From Bacillota bacterium (lineage in GTDB: Bacteria > Bacillota > Clostridia > Lachnospirales > Lachnospiraceae), in contig JAEXOU010000009.1 of the NCBI GenBank assembly GCA_023439125.1, forward strand, positions 1-64,000: 64,000 bases of DNA, read 5' to 3'. The notes under the pieces are model-generated. The model did no database searches. It worked only from the letters and a program-made list of their open reading frames with translations, and was not told the origin of the DNA. This document shows, piece after piece, positions 45,054 through 52,791 of the stretch (its first letter is position 1; each line of letters begins with the position of its first letter). The position numbers and the translations under genes are program-made.

Positions 45054-46328
45054 ATGGTAAAAGCAGTCGTAGGTGCGAACTGGGGAGATGAAGGAAAAGG
45101 CAAGATTACGGATATGTTAGGACAGGAATCTGATATTATCGTACGTTTCCAAGGTGGTAGCAATGCAGGACATACAATTATCAATAAGTATGGAAAATTT
45201 GCATTACACTTACTTCCATCTGGAGTTTTTTATGACCATACAACAAGTGTTATTGGTAATGGTGTTGCTCTTAATATTCCATATCTGTTCAAAGAAATTC
45301 AGTCAATCGTTGATCGTGGGGTTCCAATGCCTAAGATTAAGGTGTCTGATCGTGCACAGATTATGATGCCTTATCATATTCTTTTTGATCAATATGAGGA
45401 AGAACGTCTTGGTAAGAAATCTTTTGGTTCTACAAAGTCAGGTATCGCTCCATTTTATTCTGATAAATATGCAAAGATTGGTATCCAAGTATCTGAGCTA
45501 TTTGATGAAGAAGCGTTAAAAGATAAAGTGGAACGTATCTGTGAAATGAAAAATATTATTTTAGAGCATATGTATCACAAACCATTGCTTGACCCACAAG
45601 AAGTGTTAGCTACATTAAGAGAGTATAAGACAATGGTGGAACCTTATGTTTGTGATGTATCCATGTTCTTACATGACGCAATTAAGGAAGGAAAGAATAT
45701 CTTATTGGAAGGTCAGTTAGGTGCATTAAAGGATCCTGATTTTGGCATTTACCCAATGGTTACTTCATCTTCTACATTAGCTGCATATGGTGCTATTGGT
45801 GCTGGTATACCTCCATATGAGATTAAGGATATTATCACTGTTGTAAAAGCTTATTCTTCTTCCGTTGGTGCTGGTGAGTTTGTTAGTGAAATCTTTGGTG
45901 AAGAAGCAGATGAACTAAGAAGACGCGGTGGAGACGGTGGTGAATATGGAGCTACTACAGGTCGTCCAAGACGTATGGGTTGGTTTGATGCAGTTGCATC
46001 ACGCTATGGTTGCAGAATGCAGGGTGCTACCCAAGTGGCTTTAACAGTACTTGATGTTCTTGGCTATCTGGATGAGATCCCAGTTTGTATTGGTTATGAA
46101 ATCGATGGTGTGGTGACAAAAGATTTCCCAACAACTGTGAAATTAGCAAAAGCTAAACCAGTTTACACTACATTACCAGGTTGGAAGTCAGAAATTCGTG
46201 GAATTAAGAAATATGAGGATCTTCCAGAAAACTGTAGAAAATACATTGAATTCATTGAAAAAGAGCTTGAAGTTCCTGTTACTCTTGTTTCCAATGGACC
46301 AGGACGTGATGAAATTATTCGCAGATAA
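45054..46328 (+). CDS. purA: Adenylosuccinate synthase
   Basis: A 424-residue GTP-dependent enzyme converting IMP and aspartate to adenylosuccinate. It has the N-terminal GANWGDEGKGKITD loop, GGSNAGHTI and the TTGRPRRMGWFD motif. The start at 45054 (MVKAVVGANWG) follows AGGAGGAATATGATT; earlier in-frame ATGs lie in the repeat or overlap the ribosome site. Confidence 0.96.
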   Translation: MVKAVVGANWGDEGKGKITDMLGQESDIIVRFQGGSNAGHTIINKYGKFALHLLPSGVFYDHTTSVIGNGVALNIPYLFKEIQSIVDRGVPMPKIKVSDRAQIMMPYHILFDQYEEERLGKKSFGSTKSGIAPFYSDKYAKIGIQVSELFDEEALKDKVERICEMKNIILEHMYHKPLLDPQEVLATLREYKTMVEPYVCDVSMFLHDAIKEGKNILLEGQLGALKDPDFGIYPMVTSSSTLAAYGAIGAGIPPYEIKDIITVVKAYSSSVGAGEFVSEIFGEEADELRRRGGDGGEYGATTGRPRRMGWFDAVASRYGCRMQGATQVALTVLDVLGYLDEIPVCIGYEIDGVVTKDFPTTVKLAKAKPVYTTLPGWKSEIRGIKKYEDLPENCRKYIEFIEKELEVPVTLVSNGPGRDEIIRR

Positions 46329-46388
46329 TTGTACAAATGCATTCTTATAAATAGGAATGTTAGTTATTATCAGGATAGAATGAAATAT

Positions 46389-46480
46389 AATGACCATATT
46401 TATATTTTCTATGAGGAATCACAAACAACCAAAGACGGTGGTGTGGTACTTCAATCAAAATATAAAGTATGGTCATTTTT
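46389..46480. terminator. Long bidirectional hairpin between purA and apbE
   Basis: AATGACCATATTTATATTTT (46389-46408) pairs with 46457-46477 (one bulge), followed by TTT. The loop can fold again (CACA...ACC with GGT...TGTG). Its size and inner structure exceed an ordinary terminator. Confidence 0.6.
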
Positions 46481-46577
46481 GGTATAAAATACAAATTTTG
46501 CAAAAATATATAGACTTTACTATAACACAAATGTTATAATAATATTTCGGATGAATGGTAAAACTTGAAACTCTATG

Positions 46578-47663
46578 TTATTTGGTCTCAGTGACAACAA
46601 TATTTTCAAGGAAACCTTTCGAATAGTGGAGGGTATCATCTTTGGTGATGAATACTGCATATGTGTCCTCCATAGATTCAATGAGTTCTAACCCTTTTTC
46701 TAATCCTAACGCAAAACAAGTTGTACTAAGTGCATCGCCATCGGTTGACTCTTTTGAAATAATGGTAACACTGAGTAAGTTGTTGTCATAAGGATAACCT
46801 GTGGATGGATTGAGGATGTGATGATATTGTGTACCATCTACTTCAAAATATCGCTCGTAGATACCTGAGGAAACAACAGAAACATCATCTAGTTCCATAA
46901 CAGCGATTGTTTCATTACGGTCTTCAAAAGGTTTTTGAATTCCAATCCGAAACGGAGAGCCATCTGGTTTTTTACCAACGCAAAGTACATTGCCACCAAG
47001 ATTAATCGTTGCACTAGTTACCTTGTGTTCCAAAAGATATTCTTTGATTTTATCTGCAATATAACCTTTGGCAATTGCTCCTAAATCGATACCCATGCCT
47101 GCCTTCATTGTGACGGTGTTTCCTTCAATTTTAATGTCTTCATATCCAACATGTGAGAGTGCGTTTTCGATTTCTTCTCGTTCAGGTAAACGCTGTTTGT
47201 CAGAACCAAAATTCCATAGAGAAGTAAGTGGCTCAACACTAAGATCAAAGGCTCCATTAGAGACACGACAATAATCGAGTCCTCTTTTTAGTAAGTCTAA
47301 TGTGTCATCCGAAACTTCGAACGAGTTGTTACTTGCATGATTTAATTGGTAGATCTCACTGGAACTTTTCGTACGACTTAGTAAGTTTTCATATTTGTCA
47401 CATAAAGCAAAGGCACCATCGATAATGGATTCATCTTGAGTTCCATAGAGAGTAATTGTAATAATCGTATTTAGTTTGAAACTACTTTTTTGAATTTTAT
47501 CATTTACAGAGTTATTGGTTGTAGAATTGCCAGGAATTGTCGGTGTAGGAGTATTATTCGTTGAATTTCCTTGATTACTTTTACATCCTGTCAAGCTAGT
47601 GGCGATTGCAAGTGATAAAAGTAGGGCTACATATTTTTTCTTATTATTTATAGCGAATCGCAT
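46578..47663 (-). CDS. apbE: FAD:protein FMN transferase (ApbE), lipoprotein
   Basis: A 361-residue exported flavin transferase that attaches FMN to a Thr/Ser of partner proteins. Signal peptide and lipobox LTGC are followed by a Thr/Asn/Pro linker. Catalytic-region motifs are GMGIDLGAIAKGYIADK, INLGGNVLCVG and HHILNPSTGYPY. The divergent neighbour carries an ApbE-type target motif, so that protein is its probable substrate. Confidence 0.93.
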   Translation of the reverse strand: MRFAINNKKKYVALLLSLAIATSLTGCKSNQGNSTNNTPTPTIPGNSTTNNSVNDKIQKSSFKLNTIITITLYGTQDESIIDGAFALCDKYENLLSRTKSSSEIYQLNHASNNSFEVSDDTLDLLKRGLDYCRVSNGAFDLSVEPLTSLWNFGSDKQRLPEREEIENALSHVGYEDIKIEGNTVTMKAGMGIDLGAIAKGYIADKIKEYLLEHKVTSATINLGGNVLCVGKKPDGSPFRIGIQKPFEDRNETIAVMELDDVSVVSSGIYERYFEVDGTQYHHILNPSTGYPYDNNLLSVTIISKESTDGDALSTTCFALGLEKGLELIESMEDTYAVFITKDDTLHYSKGFLENIVVTETK

Positions 47664-47853
47664 AGATTAGACTCCTTTTATTTGATATCACTGATTTATC
47701 ATAAGGGATGTTGAGGAGACTGTCAAGGGTAGTACATTATGGAATAAATGTTGTAAATATGTAAAATTAAGTGATTTTTAGTTGTTGATAGAAATGAAAC
47801 CAATATATACCTCTGTTTTTCATGTATAAAACTATGATAGAATGCTTTGTGCA

Positions 47854-47882
47854 TGACAATTAAAATATTAAAATAATTGTCA
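47854..47882 (+). promoter_or_regulatory. Inverted repeat before the flavoprotein gene
   Basis: TGACAATTA (47854-47862) and TAATTGTCA (47874-47882) are perfect 9-base arms with an 11-base spacer, 38 bases upstream of the ATG. It is a candidate operator; regulator unknown. Confidence 0.45.
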
Positions 47883-47920
47883 AAATAATACCAATAAAAA
47901 ATTTGTTGGAGGATGAGATT

Positions 47921-49660
47921 ATGAGAAATAACAAAAGATGGATTGCTGTAACAGCCTTAGCTGGCGTAACTGCAGTAGCCCTCGTAGCATCTGTTGTAAT
48001 CAAGAACAACCTAAACAAAGGACCAGCCAATGCAATTGAGATTACTCAGGAAGGTACTGATTTAGGAATTAAGCAAGTGGAAGCATTAAAAGATGGTGAT
48101 GGAAATATCACTGGTTATAAGGTAAATGTTGATGCTAAAGGTTTTGGGGAGACTCCTATGGAACTTGCGATTACATTTAATGCTACAGCAGATACAGTTA
48201 CAAGTGTAGAAGTTATCAGTCAGTCCGAAACTGATGGTCTTGGAAGTAATGTTACAAAACCAGAATTCCTTGATCAGTTTAACGGAGTTAAACTACCAGT
48301 ATACATCGAAGGTATGGATGTATCAGCAAGCGACATCGTAGAAACGTTCTCATTAGCATCTTTTGAAGCAACAACAGTTGCAGCAGCTGAGCTTAACGAT
48401 GGAACTTACGAAGTTGTTGGTTCTGAACCACACAATGGTTGGACAAGCCAAGTTACTTTAACAGTAGAAGGCGGAAAAATCACGAATGTAGTTTGGGATG
48501 CAGTAGATGCAGATGGAAACCTAAAATCTGTGTTATCTCAAAATGGTGAGTACACAATGACAGAAGATGGTGCAACATGGGCTGACCAAGCAAAAGCATT
48601 AGCTGATTATGTTGTTGCAAACCAAGGTGTTGCTAGCCTCACTTTAAATGAAGAAGGAAAGACAGACGCGGTTGCAACTGTAAGTATCTCAATTAATGAA
48701 TTTGTAGCACAAGTGGAAGAAGCTATGAATATGGCAGCTGGTGTTAGCAATGAAGTTAAGCTTAACGATGGAACTTTTGAGGTTGTTGCTTCAGAACCAC
48801 ACAATGGTTGGACAAGCCAGGTTACTTTAACAGTAGAAGGTGGAAAAATCACGAATGTAGTTTGGGATGCGGTAGATGCAGATGGAAACTTAAAATCTGT
48901 ATTATCTCAAAATGGTGAGTACACAATGACTGAAGATGGTGCTACTTGGGCAGATCAGGCAAAAGCATTAGCTGATTATGTTGTTGCGAACCAGGGTGTT
49001 GCTAGTCTTACATTAAATGAAGAAGGAAAGACAGATGCCGTAGCAACTGTAAGTATCTCTATCAATGAATTCGTAGCACAAGTGGAAGAAGCTATGAAAA
49101 TGTCAGCTGGTGAAACAACTAGTGAACCAACTAAGGCTTTGATTGATGGCGTATACGAAATTATTGCTGACGAACCACACAATGGTTGGACAAGCCAGGT
49201 TACTTTAACAGTAGAAGGTGGAAAGATCACGAATGTAGTTTGGGATGCAGTAGATGCGGATGGAAACTTAAAATCTGTATTATCTCAAAATGGTGAGTAC
49301 ACAATGACAGAAGATGGTGCTACATGGGCAGACCAGGCAAAAGCATTAGCTGATTATGTTATTGCAAACCAAGGAGTATCCGGTCTTACTTTAAATGATG
49401 AAGGAAAGACAGATGTAGTAGCAACTGTAAGTATCTCCATCAATGAATTCGTAAGCCAAGTAGAATCAGCATTAAAGTTAGCATCTGGCGAAGAAATTAC
49501 GAATGAAGAGACTGAAGAAGAACAGGCAGAAGAAGTAACAGATGGAGATATCGCTGGTACTAAAGTAGATGCAATCTCAGGCGCGACAGTTACAACAAAA
49601 GCAGTATTAACTGCAATTAACAATGCACATGAATACTTAATTAATAACGTAATTGAGTAA
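47921..49660 (+). CDS. Exported FMN-binding protein with three near-identical repeats
   Basis: A 579-residue protein with an uncleaved or cleavable N-terminal membrane segment (WIAVTALAGVTAVALVASVV). Residues about 40-150 resemble the first half of an RnfG-type FMN_bind domain (VEVISQSETDGLGSNV). Three repeats then follow, with EPHNGW at residues 169, 292 and 418. An acidic linker leads to the C-terminal ApbE target motif DAISGATVT (Asp550-Thr558, FMN on Thr556 by analogy). It is likely an extracellular electron carrier flavinylated by the adjacent ApbE. The start follows GGAGG. Confidence 0.85.
   Translation: MRNNKRWIAVTALAGVTAVALVASVVIKNNLNKGPANAIEITQEGTDLGIKQVEALKDGDGNITGYKVNVDAKGFGETPMELAITFNATADTVTSVEVISQSETDGLGSNVTKPEFLDQFNGVKLPVYIEGMDVSASDIVETFSLASFEATTVAAAELNDGTYEVVGSEPHNGWTSQVTLTVEGGKITNVVWDAVDADGNLKSVLSQNGEYTMTEDGATWADQAKALADYVVANQGVASLTLNEEGKTDAVATVSISINEFVAQVEEAMNMAAGVSNEVKLNDGTFEVVASEPHNGWTSQVTLTVEGGKITNVVWDAVDADGNLKSVLSQNGEYTMTEDGATWADQAKALADYVVANQGVASLTLNEEGKTDAVATVSISINEFVAQVEEAMKMSAGETTSEPTKALIDGVYEIIADEPHNGWTSQVTLTVEGGKITNVVWDAVDADGNLKSVLSQNGEYTMTEDGATWADQAKALADYVIANQGVSGLTLNDEGKTDVVATVSISINEFVSQVESALKLASGEEITNEETEEEQAEEVTDGDIAGTKVDAISGATVTTKAVLTAINNAHEYLINNVIE
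48394..49460 (+). repeat. Three tandem DNA repeats inside the flavoprotein gene
   Basis: Units of 369 and 378 bp (equivalent points at 48425, 48794 and 49172) are almost identical at the nucleotide level, including silent positions. Examples are the block around AATGGTTGGACAAGCCA and that around CTGATTATGTT. This points to recent duplication or ongoing gene conversion. Confidence 0.85.
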
Positions 49661-49726
49661 GATGATAAGAAGTCTGTTGTAAATAAATATTTTGCGATGA
49701 TTTTTCAACAAATCTTTGATTAAAGT

Positions 49727-49767
49727 AAGGTTAGTATAGGATCTATGATTTCTATGCTAACCTTTTT
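49727..49767 (+). terminator. Terminator of the flavoprotein gene
   Basis: AAGGTTAGTATAG pairs with CTATGCTAACCTT (one G-T) and is followed by TTTTT. Confidence 0.8.
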
Positions 49768-49886
49768 CAATATATTAGGAAATTCCTCATAATTTCCTAA
49801 TATATTGAAAATGCTCCACAGGATGCACACAAGCGCGATAGGAGCGACCGCGCTTGGCGCGAGAGTTTTGCAAGCAAAACATTTCT
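49766..49886. repeat. Repeat family C, copy 1
   Basis: A perfect 19-bp hairpin (49766-49784 with 49791-49809, core TATATTAGGAAATT) is followed by ATGCTCCACAGGATGCACAC, a GC-rich pair AAGCGCG / CGCGCTT, and GTTTTGCAAGCAAAAC. It is shared with 58811-58945. It starts in the T-tract of the preceding terminator. The 422-base gap 49661-50082 holds the terminator, this repeat, a family A remnant and the ilvN promoter. Confidence 0.8.
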
Positions 49887-49887
49887 T

Positions 49888-50021
49888 TCTTCATAATTTG
49901 CACGCAACACGCTTTCATTATCATTATGTTAATATAGACATAACTTCAAGTTATAATAAGGAAAGAAAAAGCACGAATTATCTCATATGTGCTTGACAAA
50001 CATAATACGTGTTGTTACAAT
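49888..50021 (+). promoter_or_regulatory. ilvN promoter within a degenerate family A remnant
   Basis: CATAATTTGCACGCAACACGC (49891 on) and CTTGACAAACATAATAC (49992 on) resemble family A sequence. TTGACA (49993-49998), a 17-base spacer and TACAAT (50016-50021) form a near-consensus promoter. The repeat origin is less certain than the promoter. Confidence 0.55.
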
Positions 50022-50082
50022 AATTAGTAACGTAAAAACTAAGGAAGCAAGTGAGATAGCGAATCCGGTAAAGGAGACTCTT

Positions 50083-50586
50083 ATGAGAAAAATGGTTTTA
50101 TCTATTCTGGTTGACAATACTGCTGGCGTACTTAGTAGAGTGTCAGGATTGTTTAGCAGAAGAGGCTATAATATTGATAGTTTAACTGTAGGGGAGACTG
50201 AAAATCCTCAATTATCCCGAATGACTGTTGTAGTCAACGGAGATGACCAGATACTAGAGCAACTTCAGAGTCAGCTGAATAAGCTAGAGGATGTTGTTGA
50301 GATGACAGAATTACATAGTGATGATTCGGTGTGCAGAGAACTTATTCTTGTTAAAGTTTCAGCGAATGATACGGATCGTCAAGCAGTCATTGCGGTGGCT
50401 GATATTTTTAGAGCAAAAATTGTTGATATAGCAAAAGAGTCCTTAATGATTGAGCTAACAGGAAACCAAGCTAAAATCAATGCATTTATAAAGCTCTTAG
50501 ATGGTTTTAAAATATTGGAAATTGTTCGAACTGGTATTACTGGCTTAACACGTGGTGGAGCTGGAGATATCGCAGATTATATTTAG
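50083..50586 (+). CDS. ilvN: Acetolactate synthase small (regulatory) subunit
   Basis: A 167-residue regulatory subunit with an N-terminal ACT domain (VLSILVDNTAGVLSRVSGLF; RRGYNIDSLTVG) that gives valine feedback control. No catalytic ilvB lies in the window. The start at 50083 follows AAAGGAG; the longer reading from 49987 overlaps the promoter. It forms an operon with ilvC. Confidence 0.95.
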   Translation: MRKMVLSILVDNTAGVLSRVSGLFSRRGYNIDSLTVGETENPQLSRMTVVVNGDDQILEQLQSQLNKLEDVVEMTELHSDDSVCRELILVKVSANDTDRQAVIAVADIFRAKIVDIAKESLMIELTGNQAKINAFIKLLDGFKILEIVRTGITGLTRGGAGDIADYI

Positions 50587-50670
50587 TTAAGGTTGTATGC
50601 TGGAATAACGTAATTATACGCTTTTGCAGGTAGAACATATAGTTGAATTATATTTTAGGAGGATGAAACA

Positions 50671-51681
50671 ATGGCAAAAATTTATTACCAACAAGATTGT
50701 AACCTTTCTCTTTTAGAGGGAAAAACGGTAGCTGTTATTGGTTATGGTAGCCAAGGACATGCACATGCAAAGAATTTAAAGGATTCAGGTGTTAATGTAA
50801 TTATTGGTTTATACAAAGGCAGCAAGTCTTGGGAAAAGGCTGAAAAAGAAGGCTTTGAAGTTTATACTGCAGCTGATGCAGCTAAAAAAGCTGATATCAT
50901 CATGATCTTAATTAATGATGAGAAGCAAGCAAAGATGTACAAAGAGTCAATTGAGCCTAATTTACAACCAGGCAATATGTTAATGTTTGCTCATGGTTTT
51001 GCAATTCATTTTGGACAGATTATTCCTCCTAAAGATATTGATGTTGTTATGATTGCACCTAAGGGACCAGGACATACTGTTAGAAGTCAGTACATGGAAG
51101 GACAGGGTGTTCCTTGCTTAATCGCTGTACATCAAGATGCAACAGGCAAAGCTCATGAGATGGGTCTTGCATATGCATTAGGAATTGGCGGAGCTAGAGC
51201 AGGTGTATTACAGACAACATTTAGAGAAGAGACAGAAACTGACCTTTTTGGTGAACAAGCAGTTCTTTGTGGTGGTGTAACTGCACTTATGAAGTGTGGT
51301 TTTGAAGTATTAGTTGAAGCTGGATATGAGCCAGAGAGTGCTTACTTTGAATGTATTCATGAGATGAAGTTAATCGTTGATTTAATTAATGAGAGCGGTT
51401 TTGCTGGTATGAGATATTCGATCTCTAACACTGCTGAGTATGGTGACTATATTACAGGACCAAAGATTATTACAGAAGACACTAAGAATGCAATGCGTCA
51501 GGTATTAAAAGATATTCAAGAAGGTGTTTTTGCTCGTAACTGGTTACTTGAGAATCAGGTTGGATGCCCTAACTTCAACGCTAAGAGAAGAATGGAATCC
51601 CAACATCAGCTTGAAAAAGTTGGAGCAGAACTTCGTGGATTAATGAGCTGGACAAAGAAGAATAAGTTAATTGAGAACTAA
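50671..51681 (+). CDS. ilvC: Ketol-acid reductoisomerase
   Basis: A 336-residue class I enzyme converting acetolactate to dihydroxy-isovalerate in branched-chain amino-acid synthesis. The NAD(P)H motif GYGSQGHAHA is near residue 25, and the metal site includes EETETDLFGEQAVLCGG. TTTAGGAGG precedes the ATG. Confidence 0.97.
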   Translation: MAKIYYQQDCNLSLLEGKTVAVIGYGSQGHAHAKNLKDSGVNVIIGLYKGSKSWEKAEKEGFEVYTAADAAKKADIIMILINDEKQAKMYKESIEPNLQPGNMLMFAHGFAIHFGQIIPPKDIDVVMIAPKGPGHTVRSQYMEGQGVPCLIAVHQDATGKAHEMGLAYALGIGGARAGVLQTTFREETETDLFGEQAVLCGGVTALMKCGFEVLVEAGYEPESAYFECIHEMKLIVDLINESGFAGMRYSISNTAEYGDYITGPKIITEDTKNAMRQVLKDIQEGVFARNWLLENQVGCPNFNAKRRMESQHQLEKVGAELRGLMSWTKKNKLIEN

Positions 51682-51688
51682 AATTAGA

Positions 51689-51842
51689 CGTCATTTTGCA
51701 TAAAGACATGTTAGGTGTATGGGATGACAAACATAATTTATTCGAACACAATTTCACTTGAATAAAGCAACTAATGAGGATTGATTCCTGTATTATACAG
51801 GGCTCAGTCCTTTTAGTTTGCTCTTAACAAGATATGCATCTA
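51689..51842 (+). repeat. Repeat family A, copy 5 (divergent right half)
   Basis: The left end is CGTCATTTTGCATAAAG and the left inner arm GGGATGACAAACATAA is canonical. The centre is a different hairpin (CCTGTAT-ATACAGG flanked by GATTGA / TCAGTC and CTAA / TTAG). The right inner arm and terminal repeat are not recognisable. It starts seven bases after ilvC and may serve as its 3' hairpin. Confidence 0.65.
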
Positions 51843-51923
51843 TTCTTGTCTATAAGAAGGAAAAGTTTCGTTTCATACATTTTGGAATAGTATATTAGTA
51901 AAAATAAAGAATGGTAAATAAGA

Positions 51924-52562
51924 ATGAATTTTCGTGGATTTCAACCATTTAATAATAGGCGTTGGAGTAATTGCAATGTAAACAATTGCAATCGAGGATG
52001 CTGTAACAATAATAACTGTAATAGATGTAACAATAATAACTGTAATAATACTTGTTGTAACACTTGTGCTCCTTGTGACGATGTAAATACGAGGCCATGT
52101 TGTAATCCAGTAAATTGTAACGTTCCATTTTGTAATCGTCCTTTGTGTCCATCTCCATATAATGAAGCTGACTATGCGATTGCTGCAATTGATGCATTAC
52201 TTTGTCAGTATATTGAGGTTGAAAAGAAAGCTGATTTTAACTTTAATGCTGCTCTTGTAAAATTATCGGAAGCAATTGACTGTATGAAACAAGGACTACA
52301 ATGTAATAAAGAAGGTTATGTAATTTGGGTACAAATTGAAGAATGGCTAAAACGCTATTATCAGAGGTTTGGTGTATATTGTGGATGCTTAGAACGAATG
52401 GAATGTATTCGTGAATGTGTTCGCAAGATTCTTTTATGTGAGAGAACAAGTTTAGAGCAAGCGATATGTGCATGTACTAGTTTGGAAGAAAGTCGTACGT
52501 TGGATGCCCAGTTACAAGAACTCAAGATAGAGTTTAAAGAATGTTGTATCCCAAAATGCTAA
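51924..52562 (+). CDS. Cys/Asn-rich protein, possible spore-coat type
   Basis: A 212-residue protein. Residues 1-75 are dominated by Asn and Cys in runs such as NNNNCNRCNNNNCNN and CCNTCAPC. The C-terminal part (about 80-212) is helical with more Cys pairs (CGCLERMECIRECVRKILLC). No signal peptide. It resembles cross-linked spore-coat or exosporium proteins in composition only; I do not recognise the family. The ribosome site is weak. Confidence 0.65.
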   Translation: MNFRGFQPFNNRRWSNCNVNNCNRGCCNNNNCNRCNNNNCNNTCCNTCAPCDDVNTRPCCNPVNCNVPFCNRPLCPSPYNEADYAIAAIDALLCQYIEVEKKADFNFNAALVKLSEAIDCMKQGLQCNKEGYVIWVQIEEWLKRYYQRFGVYCGCLERMECIRECVRKILLCERTSLEQAICACTSLEESRTLDAQLQELKIEFKECCIPKC

Positions 52563-52620
52563 ATGAGAACTCAGCTTATAAGTTTATGCAGTTTTGACAA
52601 AGATCTCGTTAGGTATAGAA

Positions 52621-52664
52621 AGGAATCTCATTAAGAATTACAAGCCTTATGAGATTCCTATTTT
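52621..52664 (+). terminator. Terminator after the Cys/Asn-rich gene
   Basis: AGGAATCTCATTAAG pairs with CTTATGAGATTCCT (one bulged base) and is followed by ATTTTAT. Confidence 0.75.
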
Positions 52665-52791
52665 ATATGTTGGAATCGTTAGTAATGTATTATCTTGAAG
52701 CATCAGTTACAAATTTAGAATAATTGACATTGAATTTTGATGATCGTAGTGGTATTCTATTAAAGTTTTAATAATACGATTGGAGGATAAA

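Noticed and set aside
48607..49623. Three antisense open frames of about 80-90 codons inside the flavoprotein gene
   Set aside because: They repeat with the sense repeats and are shadows of that coding bias.
51949..52197. Tyr-rich antisense frame in the Cys/Asn-rich gene
   Set aside because: It arises from the low-complexity AAC/TGT codons read backwards.
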